Below are positions 1 to 6,690 of a DNA stretch of 10,573 nucleotides, piece by piece (positions within the stretch are counted from its first letter, which is position 1; each line of letters opens with the position of its first letter). This DNA is from JBFMFE01 sp040752295. GTDB taxonomy: Bacteria; UBP15; UBA6099; JBFMBQ01. The DNA lies in the NCBI GenBank assembly GCA_040752295.1, contig JBFMFE010000073.1, positions 1 to 10,573 on the forward strand, given 5' to 3'. The notes under the pieces are model-generated. The model was given only the letters and a program-made list of their open reading frames with translations. It was not told the DNA's origin and made no database searches. Position numbers and translations under genes: made by a program.

Positions 1-135
1 AAAAACAGTATTGTAACTGAAACGAGTGTCCGTCATTCGGGTTTGTGGGGGGGCGGTGCGACGATAGACATTGTTTTCATCTCCCTTCCCGGACTTTAGT
101 GTCCGTCATTCGGGTTTGTGGGGGGGCGGTGCGAC
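1..135 (-). CRISPR. Edge of a type V-B CRISPR array: two 37-nt repeats, one complete spacer
   Basis: Two identical 37-nt repeats occupy 26-62 and 99-135, separated by a 36-nt spacer (63-98). Bases 1-25 would be part of a further spacer, so the array probably continues to the left of the window. Read on the minus strand the repeat begins GTCGCACC and ends GGACAC, resembling the GTC...GGCAC layout of the Alicyclobacillus Cas12b repeat as I remember it. This makes the crRNA collinear with the cas genes and places the leader to the right of 135. The strand is an inference: the repeat ends are partly self-complementary, and the plus-strand reading (GTGTCC...GTGCGAC) cannot be excluded. The repeat contains a run of seven C (seven G on the plus strand). 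Only two repeat units are visible, but exact identity over 37 nt, spacer-like spacing and the adjacent cas2 make the call firm. Confidence 0.93.
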
Positions 136-240
136 GGCGCCTGATTTTTTTCCGTATGGAATGGTTTTTTTTCATCGTTTTGCGAGCGTCACGGTATTTC
201 CCTGTCGGAGACGTGCTTGCTACGCGCACCATTCCCGTAA
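136..240 (-). promoter_or_regulatory. Probable CRISPR leader
   Basis: This stretch lies between the terminator-like hairpin at 241-263 and the first leader-side repeat. It has no plausible gene. On the minus strand it carries two A-tracts (positions 142-148 and 165-173, seen as T runs on the plus strand) close to the repeat, as is common in CRISPR leaders. I see no confident -35/-10 pair, so the pre-crRNA may be made from an unrecognised promoter or by read-through from the upstream tracrRNA transcript. The leader assignment depends on the minus-strand orientation of the array. Confidence 0.5.
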
Positions 241-263
241 AAAGCCCTCATGATCAGAGCTTT
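239..263 (-). terminator. Terminator-like hairpin downstream of the tracrRNA
   Basis: On the minus strand AAAGCTCT pairs with AGGGCTTT over 8 bp (one G-U pair) around a 7-nt loop. The 3' arm runs into a total of five T, three of them inside the stem. The T-tract is short, so termination may be weak. It could end the tracrRNA or the cas operon transcript before the leader. Confidence 0.45.
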
Positions 264-289
264 GCGAGCGCGCCGCCCTAAGGCTCGCA
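263..289. other. 7-bp GC-rich stem-loop
   Basis: TGCGAGC (263-269) and GCTCGCA (283-289) are perfect inverted repeats with a 13-nt loop. The stem lies between the tracrRNA repeat-like copy and the terminator-like hairpin and may be part of the 3' end of the same transcript. Confidence 0.5.
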
Positions 290-303
290 CCACCTTCGCG
301 CTC

Positions 304-318
304 GCGTCATGAGTTTGT
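304..318 (-). repeat. Degenerate repeat-like copy next to the anti-repeat
   Basis: On the minus strand this reads ACAAACTCATGACGC. Against the repeat's ACAAACCCGAATGACG it keeps ACAAAC and ATGACG, with one substitution and a two-base deletion between them. It is in the same sense as the array repeats and opposite to the anti-repeat 14 nt away. The two can therefore form an intramolecular hairpin: GCGTCA (349-344) with TGACGC (309-304), and GTTTGT (338-333) with ACAAAC (318-313), around a 14-nt loop. Confidence 0.6.
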
Positions 319-331
319 CAAGGTTCCCACT

Positions 332-349
332 CACAAACCAGAGTGACGC
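332..349 (-). other. Anti-repeat complementary to the CRISPR repeat
   Basis: The plus strand here reads CACAAACCAGAGTGACGC. The minus-strand CRISPR repeat contains CACAAACCCGAATGACGG. They agree at 15 of 18 positions with no gaps (differences at positions 9, 12 and 18). Because this copy is in the opposite sense to the array repeats, a minus-strand transcript of it can base-pair with the crRNA repeat. Confidence 0.8.
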
Positions 350-414
350 TGCGTGCCATGTCCCATTAAAGGGGAAGACACATTCGCAGAGTTCGCGCCT
401 CCTATAGAGGCTTG

Positions 415-448
415 ATTATATTCAAACATATACCCGCAGTAATGTCAA
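415..448 (-). promoter_or_regulatory. Candidate tracrRNA promoter just after cas2
   Basis: On the minus strand a consensus TTGACA (448-443) is followed by a consensus TATAAT (420-415), starting 4 nt after the cas2 stop codon. The spacing is 22 nt, longer than the usual 16-18, so the two boxes may not work as a pair. The -10 box could act with a weaker, closer -35, since a TG lies two bases upstream of it. Transcription would start near 408, placing the hairpin and anti-repeat in the RNA. Confidence 0.45.
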
Positions 449-451
449 GCT

Positions 452-742
452 TCATATCACCAGGACGCCGGTTTCTTGTGGCGGCAACTGAAGTCCGATA
501 ACGGTTGCCGCGTTGCGCGCGACGGTTTCATCCTGCCCGAGGTCTATTATAAGGACCTGGTCTTCGTCCTGATTGATGAGTTCCTTCAAATCGGATTGCA
601 TTCTCACGCGATCGATATCTTTGAGCACGCAGAAGAATATGGAATACTGCCATGCTTCGCCGTAGCCTTTCATAAGTTTATGAACCTTGCGGAGGCGTTT
701 TGGTTCGCGTATGTCGTATGCGGTGAGATAGCAGCGCCGCAT
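452..742 (-). CDS. cas2: CRISPR-associated protein Cas2
   Basis: A 96-residue protein of normal Cas2 length. Cas2 is the small ferredoxin-fold dimer that bridges two Cas1 dimers in the spacer-integration complex. The N-terminus reads MRRCYLTAYDIREPKRL, a typical first beta strand ending in the conserved Asp (D10). It is followed by a helix with RKVHKLMKGYG, the strand region QYSIFFCVL, and a C-terminal region with VLIIDLGQ. The ATG at 742 is chosen because AAGGAAAG lies just upstream (747-754) and Cas2 homology begins exactly there; an in-frame extension to 949 would only read the end of the cas1 region in the wrong frame. It starts 17 nt after the broken cas1, in the same operon. The gene is intact, but its partner Cas1 is truncated, so it probably has no working local partner. 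Confidence 0.95.
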   Translation of the reverse strand: MRRCYLTAYDIREPKRLRKVHKLMKGYGEAWQYSIFFCVLKDIDRVRMQSDLKELINQDEDQVLIIDLGQDETVARNAATVIGLQLPPQETGVLVI

Positions 743-759
743 TGCGCTTTCCTTTTTTC

Positions 760-1543
760 TCAGCGGGTTGTGAGAAAATTCAGGGTTTCGATTTCGCCGA
801 GCAGCCATGCGGCGATCATTCGGGCGTGAAGGGTGAGCATACGGCGGTAGCTGAGGCGATACTCGAAGACGGGGTGTGTGACGTCCGTGTTCATCCTGCG
901 TCCGTAGGCGTTGAAAAAAGCGCGGCGGCCGGGGTCGGTCAGAACGCAACCGGCGGCAGTGCGGCGGAAATCGTCTTCCTTTAACTCAGCTCTGTTGAAA
1001 GCCGCGACCGCTATGGAGTCGGCGACGAGCGGGCGGAAGGGTTCCATGAGGTCGAGCGAGAAGGCTGGGCGCCCCGGGCGGTAGGCGTGATATGCGCCTA
1101 TTGAGGGTTCCAGGCCGGCGATGCGCAGAGCCGCGGTGCATTCGTGTGTGAGCAACGTGTATGCGAATGAGAGGCATGAGTTGATGGGGTCGGGCGGCGG
1201 GCGGCGCGAGGGAGACACGCATGGGGCTGCCTTTTCGGTATTCGACGGGCACGGCTCGGCGCCCGGTTATCTCGGCGATATCGAGTACGGCGGTCAGGCT
1301 CATGGCGGCGCTGGTGAGATTGAGGCTGCGGACGGCTTTCGGTTTTTCGGGGTCTTCGATTTCTTCCTGCGGCTCCTTTTTGCGCGCGGCGCTCGGTTTT
1401 GCCACGCGGCGGTGGACGGCAAGTCCCTCTTCGGTGTCGGCGCTCGGGGCGTGCAATCCCTCTACTTCCATCAGATAAAAGAGGCGCGGGCAATAGGCGT
1501 ATTCAGCCACGTTGCGGGTTGACCAGAGGGCTTCGTCGGGCAT
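760..1543 (-). pseudogene. cas4-cas1: Broken cas4-cas1 fusion gene (internal deletion plus frameshift)
   Basis: Type V-B loci commonly carry a Cas4-Cas1 fusion: Cas4 processes PAM-containing prespacers and Cas1 integrates them. Here the ATG at 1543 overlaps the cas12b stop (TAATG). The first ~105 residues are clear Cas4: C18 in AEYAYCPRLFYL, H44 in VHRRV, D88 in AVLDI and E101/K104 in VPVEYRKG. Cas1 homology then resumes one base out of frame, by about 1209, with SRRPPPDPINSCLSFAY, IGAYH and LDLMEPFRPLVAD, and runs to the stop at 760. Lost are the second half of Cas4, with its QxxxY-type motif and the three C-terminal Fe-S cysteines, and the Cas1 N-terminal half with the catalytic Glu. Two Cas1 metal ligands (His and Asp) remain. 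Such fusions are usually above 500 residues, so roughly 300 residues (~0.9 kb) are missing. Neither fragment should be active. An assembly error in the short-read consensus is an alternative. Confidence 0.88.
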
Positions 1544-4500
1544 TACTCGTTACCGGACGGAATATCACCCGCCGCGCGGTTTTTATCTTCCTGCCGCTTT
1601 TTGAGGTTTTCTATGACCCTTTTGAGAACGTCTTCGTTATAATCGTGATGTCGCAACCAGTTCCCCTGCTCGATAGGCGCGACTGAGACATCGCGCCAGA
1701 GGTTGACGATTTTCTCTTTTTCGCCGTCCGATTTCTTTTTCCCTTCGGACAGCAGCGGTTTTTCAGGGTCGATGGCATGGCAACCACCGACTTTGTCTTT
1801 GCGCGGTTTGAATGTTTTTGTGTCGCAGGGAACATACCACCATTTGGCGGGCCAGTCGGGGTCGAGCAGGGCGCGGAGGCCGATGTTGGCGGCGGCGTTC
1901 AAATCCGCCTGGAGTCCTTTTGCGGCTGGGGAGTTCCCGTCTGCTGAGACAAAGATTTCGCCCCCGCGTTGGGGAATGCGGACGGATTTTTGTTTGTGGT
2001 TCTTGTTTTTTTCGTCGTAGTTCTTCGTCCAGTATTTGTGCATTTCGATCAGGAAATTGTCTCGCGGGTCCGCTTTTTCTTTTTCCTTTTCAACGCGCTT
2101 GTGGGCGCGTGTGATTTCTTTGTGCCAGAAGCCGGCATCGGCGATGAAATCCTTGAGCGGGACATCGGTACAGCGCATGCCGGGGGCGCCGGTGCGGGAG
2201 TCCTGCCGTGAAGTGTATCCCGCGGGGACCTGCCTCAGATGCAGGCCGTGAAGCTCGCAGGCTTCGGACAGATATCTAAACACTTTGGATGACGACCATG
2301 ACATCAACTGCCGGTTCTCGCGCCGCGTGCGTGTTTCCTCGGGGTGGTAATGCTCGAGATTTTCGATGACTACCGCGTGGCAGGGCGCATCGGTTCTCTC
2401 GCGCGGTCGTTCCGGGTCTTTCGGGGGTTTTTCTTCTCCCGTTCGTTTTTTTCTGTTGATTTTGATCCGTCCGACTCCGAGGGCGGCTTCGGCGATGCGG
2501 CTCGCCAGTTGCTTGACGCGGTTTTCACGCATTTGTTCGAGGTCGTCGAGTATGCGCTGCCCGAAACCTTCGCCCGCCGTCAGGAATTCGTCTGTCGGGT
2601 TGCCGTTTTTATCTTCCTTCTTTTGCCTTCCTACGGGCGTGAGCCGCGTGTGAAATGTTTTCTGAAGCTGGTAGAGCGATTTAAACGTTGCGATGCGCGT
2701 GAGCGAGAGTCCGCCCACGTGCCGGGCGGCGCCGAGTTTTTCTTTGTCTTTCAAAACCCGTTTGCGCCTGCCGTTTTTCCGTTCTTCATAACCATAAATT
2801 CCCCGGGGCAGAATCCAGTCGCGCAGTTTCCGAAGCCGGGCGTTCCATTTTTTATCCTCATCGCTCCAGAAGGTTCGCCAGATTTCGCTTATTTCACGGC
2901 GCTTATTTTCGTCATCGGCAAGCCTCTCCGCGGCGGGCTTCAATGCGGTTTCCAATTCTCCCCGTCGTTTTTTCCAAGCCTGAGAGGTCAGGATTTCATC
3001 TTCGTCGAGCTCGCCGGGCATGGTGACGCCGAAAAGCAGCGGTTCTATGTGCTTTGCCCATAAATCGGATGCTTTCGGGCAGTCCCATCTTTTGTTTTTT
3101 ATAAGGGAGTACCAGAGAACGAGCATGTCCGTGAGCAACTCGATTCTTTTTTCGGGCGTCAGCGTTTCCTGTCTGCCTCCCGGCAACTGTTTCTCGTCCG
3201 TTATCATGTTGAATGCAATGCGAGAGAAATCGGAATGCCGTTTCAGCCCGAGCCTGGCTATGTCCACGGCGTGAGACATGAGTTCATCCACTCGTTGGAT
3301 TTTCTTTTCGGGCGGTTTGCGCCTGATTTCTTTTTCGAGTTCCGATACGTAATTCAATTCAGCGGGAGAAGCCTTTCGTGGGTTTTCGTCTTCGCCCTGA
3401 AGTTTTATCAGGAACTGCCTGTCGAGCCGCGCCCAGGGCGCGGGATGCGGGGTGTTGTCCGGCTCCGGCAGCACGTCCGGACCGATGCGGCGGTAAATGG
3501 CGGCGGGCTTGAATTTTTTGCCCCGTCTTTCCTCACGCGCTTTTTTTGTGGCCGCATTGGATTCCTTTTCAGGTTGGAGAATCAGAGTGTATAAACCACG
3601 GGCAACAACTTCCGCGCCGTTCTTTTTCGCGTTATCGCATTCCTCTCGGAACTTCTCTCGCGAAAGCGTCTCCCACACGGCGCAGGCAGCGGCGTAGCGG
3701 TGTCCGAGGTCAACCGACAGCACCCGCAGACCGGGCAGGCGGGAGAAAATGTGACGCGCCGTTCCCTTTCGATTAGAGTCGTTGTCAGGATGCTTGTAAT
3801 ACTTGGGGAGAATATTCAGATTGTGTGTTTTCGCGTATTCCATCCATGGCCCGGAGGGTTTCAGCCGCGGCGAAAATGTGATGAGCCATTTTATTCCATT
3901 TTTCATTTTTTCCGCGTTGGCGTCCCACTTGCCGTCGTTTTTTGAAAGATATTTCGCAATGGTTTCCAGTTGTCCGCGCGGAGCCTGAAGCCGCGCGTTC
4001 CAGACATCTTCTTCAAAAACATTCATGACGATAACATTCTGCCGGTCTTTTACATCCCCGGCGGCGCGCCCGAGCCGGCTGTTGCGCGAAACATATTTTA
4101 TATCGTCGTTGTCGTGATCCGGCTTCTGCATGATTCCAAGGTCTTTTATGAGAAGTTTGGACATCCACAGCATTTTTGTGTCGGTTATGTTTTTACCGTC
4201 ATACAATGTCATGGTGACGGTATTGATTCTGTCATCATCGGATTTTTTCTTTTTTTGAGAATTTGAAGGCGCATTTATTTCATGCGCTTTGAATTTGACT
4301 TTCCACCTTGAATTTCCAAAGTCGCAAAAGACGGGATGAAGGAGTGGATCGGGGTGCCGATACGCAGGGACTTTGAACCTTTGTTGTTTTGCCTTTGCTT
4401 CGGTGGCTGCAGCGTAATCAATCAGGGGTTGCGGGTCCGGCCGGTTGTTTATGAGCCACACGCATTTTGCATCATCGCCCGCCAGTGCTTCGAAAAGTTG

Positions 4501-5955
4501 TATGTCGCCGAATTTTTCGATTTCCCCGGCATCCTGTAAAGAGCGGGCCGCCGCGATTCTGTCTTCTTCGGTTTTGCAATCAGACTTTGACCATGCCTCG
4601 ACAACTTCTTTCCATCCGCCTATGGCGCGTTTGCGAATGACATATTCATCCGATGCGCCCTCGCGGATACCTCTTTTTTCCCGGAAATTGTCGAGCCATG
4701 ATCGCCCCTGTTGCGGAACATTATTGATTTTCTGTGAGTCCGATTCGAACTTCCTGCGTTCAGCCTCGGCGCGTTTAATCCATGTGTGAGCAAGAGACAC
4801 TCTCCTTGCGGCGTGGTCGAGCATGACCGCGAATTCCGCGTGTCGGGAAGGTCCTCCATTCTGAAGATAGGTGAATCTACATACATTCTGTACAGCCATT
4901 AAAACTTTTTCTGCGTAATCACGCTTGCCCTTTGCGCCGGTTTTGGAACTGCATTTCTCCGCATCATCATCTGCGTTTCTCTTTAAAGCATCAAGGTCAC
5001 CCTGGGAAACTGGATTATTGACATTAATCTTTTGCAACTGGTTCCTTGTTGCACTTTTATATCCGGGTCCGCTTATCAGGCCAAGTATACCTTGCAGGTC
5101 ACCAGACGCAGGGTTAAAGTAGCTCAATGCTTGTGCAAGCGTTGCAATAGAATTCACCCCACTCTGATTCGGTGTCGCATTTGAAGCCCAAGATGCAATC
5201 GCGACGTATACTTCTCTCATTTTAGGGAAGTCGGCACCCTTGCCGGTTCCAAAGCGATTGCTAAGCCATTGCCCGGCCTTTTGAACTAAATCTTTCTCCT
5301 TTTCTTCCGAGCCTTCAGATTCATCCTCATCGTTTTCTTCGTTTTTTTCTTTTATTGGTTTAAGATAAGATTCTTGAATTGAGAAAAACGGGCTAAGAAA
5401 ATCCCATATATCTTTTTGATCCAATGAATCGTTGTTTTTTGCATCATCAAACGCCTTGCTCCTGTCCACCCAGACGGCGTCGTCGCGGATTTCTGCCGAG
5501 AGGGTGGGGAGGCAGTCCTTTATCCAATTGCACATTTCATCGTCTTTGACCCCGCGTTTTTTCAGGATTTCCCGCAGGGCGTTTTCGAGGTTTGTTTTTC
5601 TCGTTCCTGCATCGTCTTTCCCGGTTGCGACGATAAATTCCGCGGGCGCGCCGCGTTCCGATTCCACCGAGAGCCACGAGAGGGCGAGTATGACGCGGCG
5701 GTCGCGGATTTCCTTTTCAGTGGGAGCACGTTCTGGCTTCTCTCCTTTCGCCGGTATTTTTTCATTCGCCAGTTCGTGGATCAAGCCGCCGCGGAGCGTG
5801 AGCAGCCAGTCGCCGAAGACCTTCGCGCCTTTGTTCACCGCTTCGTGCGTTCGCCAGAGGCGTTCTTTCCATTCGTTGTCGCCCGGCACGCCGCGAAGGC
5901 GCAGTGTGTAGGCTCTCTGCGTGAGCTTTACCGATGATCGTTCGGCTGCCGCCAT
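1543..5955 (-). CDS. cas12b: Cas12b (C2c1) RNA-guided DNA endonuclease, unusually long
   Basis: Type V-B effector; with crRNA and tracrRNA it cuts double-stranded DNA through one RuvC site. Family evidence is the spaced RuvC motifs and flanking text shared with Alicyclobacillus Cas12b: LRVLSVDLG (D749), VVIENLEHYH (E1198) followed by ENRQLMSWSS, SRQDSRTGAPGMRC (R1261, equivalent to the Nuc-lobe R911), and LQADLNAAANIG (D1351). The C-terminal PIEQGNW motif also matches. All four key residues are present, so it is predicted active. The N-terminus (KLTQRAYTLRL...LWRTHEAVNKG) fits the first OBD strand and REC1. At 1470 residues it exceeds the ~1100-1300 of characterised members. By comparison with the Alicyclobacillus residue numbering, the extra length falls before RuvC-I (~180) and between RuvC-I and RuvC-II (~170). 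Residues 202-222 form a Glu/Asp/Lys-rich linker. The ATG at 5955 has AAGGAG 7 nt upstream. Residues ~167-367 are encoded by markedly more A+T-rich DNA. Confidence 0.95.
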   Translation of the reverse strand: MAAAERSSVKLTQRAYTLRLRGVPGDNEWKERLWRTHEAVNKGAKVFGDWLLTLRGGLIHELANEKIPAKGEKPERAPTEKEIRDRRVILALSWLSVESERGAPAEFIVATGKDDAGTRKTNLENALREILKKRGVKDDEMCNWIKDCLPTLSAEIRDDAVWVDRSKAFDDAKNNDSLDQKDIWDFLSPFFSIQESYLKPIKEKNEENDEDESEGSEEKEKDLVQKAGQWLSNRFGTGKGADFPKMREVYVAIASWASNATPNQSGVNSIATLAQALSYFNPASGDLQGILGLISGPGYKSATRNQLQKINVNNPVSQGDLDALKRNADDDAEKCSSKTGAKGKRDYAEKVLMAVQNVCRFTYLQNGGPSRHAEFAVMLDHAARRVSLAHTWIKRAEAERRKFESDSQKINNVPQQGRSWLDNFREKRGIREGASDEYVIRKRAIGGWKEVVEAWSKSDCKTEEDRIAAARSLQDAGEIEKFGDIQLFEALAGDDAKCVWLINNRPDPQPLIDYAAATEAKAKQQRFKVPAYRHPDPLLHPVFCDFGNSRWKVKFKAHEINAPSNSQKKKKSDDDRINTVTMTLYDGKNITDTKMLWMSKLLIKDLGIMQKPDHDNDDIKYVSRNSRLGRAAGDVKDRQNVIVMNVFEEDVWNARLQAPRGQLETIAKYLSKNDGKWDANAEKMKNGIKWLITFSPRLKPSGPWMEYAKTHNLNILPKYYKHPDNDSNRKGTARHIFSRLPGLRVLSVDLGHRYAAACAVWETLSREKFREECDNAKKNGAEVVARGLYTLILQPEKESNAATKKAREERRGKKFKPAAIYRRIGPDVLPEPDNTPHPAPWARLDRQFLIKLQGEDENPRKASPAELNYVSELEKEIRRKPPEKKIQRVDELMSHAVDIARLGLKRHSDFSRIAFNMITDEKQLPGGRQETLTPEKRIELLTDMLVLWYSLIKNKRWDCPKASDLWAKHIEPLLFGVTMPGELDEDEILTSQAWKKRRGELETALKPAAERLADDENKRREISEIWRTFWSDEDKKWNARLRKLRDWILPRGIYGYEERKNGRRKRVLKDKEKLGAARHVGGLSLTRIATFKSLYQLQKTFHTRLTPVGRQKKEDKNGNPTDEFLTAGEGFGQRILDDLEQMRENRVKQLASRIAEAALGVGRIKINRKKRTGEEKPPKDPERPRERTDAPCHAVVIENLEHYHPEETRTRRENRQLMSWSSSKVFRYLSEACELHGLHLRQVPAGYTSRQDSRTGAPGMRCTDVPLKDFIADAGFWHKEITRAHKRVEKEKEKADPRDNFLIEMHKYWTKNYDEKNKNHKQKSVRIPQRGGEIFVSADGNSPAAKGLQADLNAAANIGLRALLDPDWPAKWWYVPCDTKTFKPRKDKVGGCHAIDPEKPLLSEGKKKSDGEKEKIVNLWRDVSVAPIEQGNWLRHHDYNEDVLKRVIENLKKRQEDKNRAAGDIPSGNE

Positions 5956-5962
5956 AATACGA

Positions 5963-5968
5963 CTCCTT
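5963..5968 (-). promoter_or_regulatory. Ribosome-binding site of cas12b
   Basis: AAGGAG on the minus strand, 7 nt before the ATG at 5955. It fixes the cas12b start and is the strongest Shine-Dalgarno match in the operon. Confidence 0.8.
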
Positions 5969-5985
5969 CAGTTGTTGTGTGGTTT

Positions 5986-6014
5986 ATTTTATCAGACCGG
6001 TCGCCCGCCGTGAA
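5986..6014 (-). promoter_or_regulatory. Candidate promoter of the cas operon
   Basis: On the minus strand TTCACG (6014-6009, four of six consensus bases) is followed after 17 nt by TAAAAT (5991-5986, five of six). A TGA directly before it gives an extended -10. Initiation near 5979 would leave a leader of about 24 nt before cas12b. It would drive cas12b, the cas4-cas1 remnant and cas2. Confidence 0.55.
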
Positions 6015-6105
6015 GGCGCGTGTCGTTGCGCCGTCGGGTGAGTTCTGGTATAAGTACGTACCGGCGGCGGGCGCCATTTTTTGGACGCGAGGTTTTTACA
6101 TGTTG

Positions 6106-6196
6106 TACACAGCGTCTCCGACGTATGCGCAGCCGGGAGGCATTTTCTCCCGTGGCACGGACCGCCGGCGTGCGCGGTTATTTATGACGCTGTGTA
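6106..6196. repeat. Nested palindrome, ~91 bp
   Basis: TACACAGCGTC (6106-6116) and GACGCTGTGTA (6186-6196) are an 11-bp perfect inverted repeat. Inside are GCGCA/TGCGC and a GCCGGGAG/CTCCCGtGGC stem around a GCATTTT loop, giving a long branched hairpin in DNA or RNA. I do not recognise the family. It lacks the RYYYAAC/GTTRRRY ends of an integron attC site and no poly-T follows. It could be a structured RNA, a protein-binding cruciform or the end of a mobile element. Confidence 0.55.
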
Positions 6197-6230
6197 TAAG
6201 TGAACTTTCGCACTTTTTGGTTCCCGCTCC

Positions 6231-6690
6231 ACGCCTGTCTGCCGTGCCCGGCACAGGCAGGGAGGAATCTTTAGAGGCAAATGATTTTTATGTATGTCCG
6301 ATGTCAAATCCGACCTGCCTGTAGGCAGACAGGTCATGCGAAAATCAATATGCGCGAAGCGCCATGGAGTGCGGGCGAGCGTGCGACGAAGAAGGAGCGC
6401 ACGTCTGCGAGCGCCGTGCCTGCGCCGCCGGCCTGTCTGCCGTGCTCGGCACAGGCAGGCGCGGCAGGCAGGCCCGCGAGAAGGTGAGCGGGCTGGAGTG
6501 CAAACACCGCCTTGTTTCCCGCGCTCCGCGCGGGAGTGAAGGCGGCGATGACTCGCCGCCTGCCTGTGCCGTGTTCGTCACGGCAGACAGGCAGTCCAGG
6601 GCCTGCCTGCCGCCTGCCTGTGCGGGTGGGCATCTCCCGCACCTGTCTGCCCCGGCCAGGCAGGCGCAGACAGGGCAGGCAGGCGGCTGA
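6231..6690. repeat. Cluster of CCTGCCTG/CAGGCAGG palindromes
   Basis: At least five imperfect palindromes of one family lie here: 6233-6261 and 6431-6460 (near-identical, with GCCGTGCCCGGC or GCCGTGCTCGGC cores), 6312-6335 (GACCTGCC...GACAGGTC), 6558-6592 (GTGCCGTG...CACGGC core) and 6611-6650 (GTGCGGG/CCCGCAC stem). The cluster ends in overlapping CAGGCAGG units up to 6686. They resemble dispersed REP-like palindromes: short, non-coding, repeated, hairpin-forming. A related copy is in frame inside the gene at 10346-10372. The function is unknown. Confidence 0.75.
6517..6535. repeat. 8-bp perfect hairpin
   Basis: TCCCGCGC (6517-6524) and GCGCGGGA (6528-6535) with a 3-nt loop. It is unlike the CAGGCAGG family around it and has no T-tract, so it is not a standard terminator. 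Confidence 0.45.

Larger units (their letters stand above)
241..408 (-). ncRNA. Candidate tracrRNA of the Cas12b system
   Basis: On the minus strand, going 5' to 3', the region has: a CCTC/GAGG mini-hairpin near 396-408; a hairpin closed by CTGCG/CGCAG (385-389 with 349-353) with inner ATGT/ACAT and CCC/GGG pairs; an anti-repeat (349-332); a degenerate repeat copy (318-304); and two GC-rich hairpins. The anti-repeat, GCGTCACTCTGGTTTGTG, pairs with the 3' half of the repeat at 15 of 18 positions, including eight and five consecutive pairs. In known Cas12b systems the tracrRNA is a separate RNA encoded near the array, with a structured 5' part and the anti-repeat towards its 3' end, which fits here. 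Ends are estimated from the promoter-like boxes and the hairpin at 241-263; the mature RNA could be much shorter, for example ending near 320. The plus-strand reading is possible if the array is read the other way. Confidence 0.7.

Noticed and set aside
45..281. Small open frames across the CRISPR repeats and leader
   Set aside because: They run through both repeats and have no ribosome-binding site or protein-like pattern.
304..318. Pseudo-spacer directed against the cas12b promoter
   Set aside because: The sequence downstream of the pseudo-repeat shares only a GAAGG core with 6010-6016 and the flank lacks a TTN PAM, so no self-target is claimed.
760..1543. A simple or programmed frameshift joining Cas4 and Cas1
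   Set aside because: Restoring the frame would still leave out roughly 300 residues including catalytic and Fe-S-binding parts, so the main lesion is a deletion.
1543..5955. TnpB/IS605 transposon nuclease or Cas12a
   Set aside because: The protein is several times TnpB length. Its motif context (ENRQLMSWS, SRxDxRTGAPGxRC, ADLNAAxN) and the Cas4-Cas1/Cas2/tracrRNA setting match Cas12b, not Cas12a.
6106..6196. Integron attC site
   Set aside because: The stem ends lack the AAC/GTT core-site bases and no integrase or cassette array is present.
5977..6324. 115-codon plus-strand frame beside cas12b
   Set aside because: It begins inside the cas12b promoter, crosses the nested palindrome and a CAGGCAGG palindrome, and has no family resemblance.
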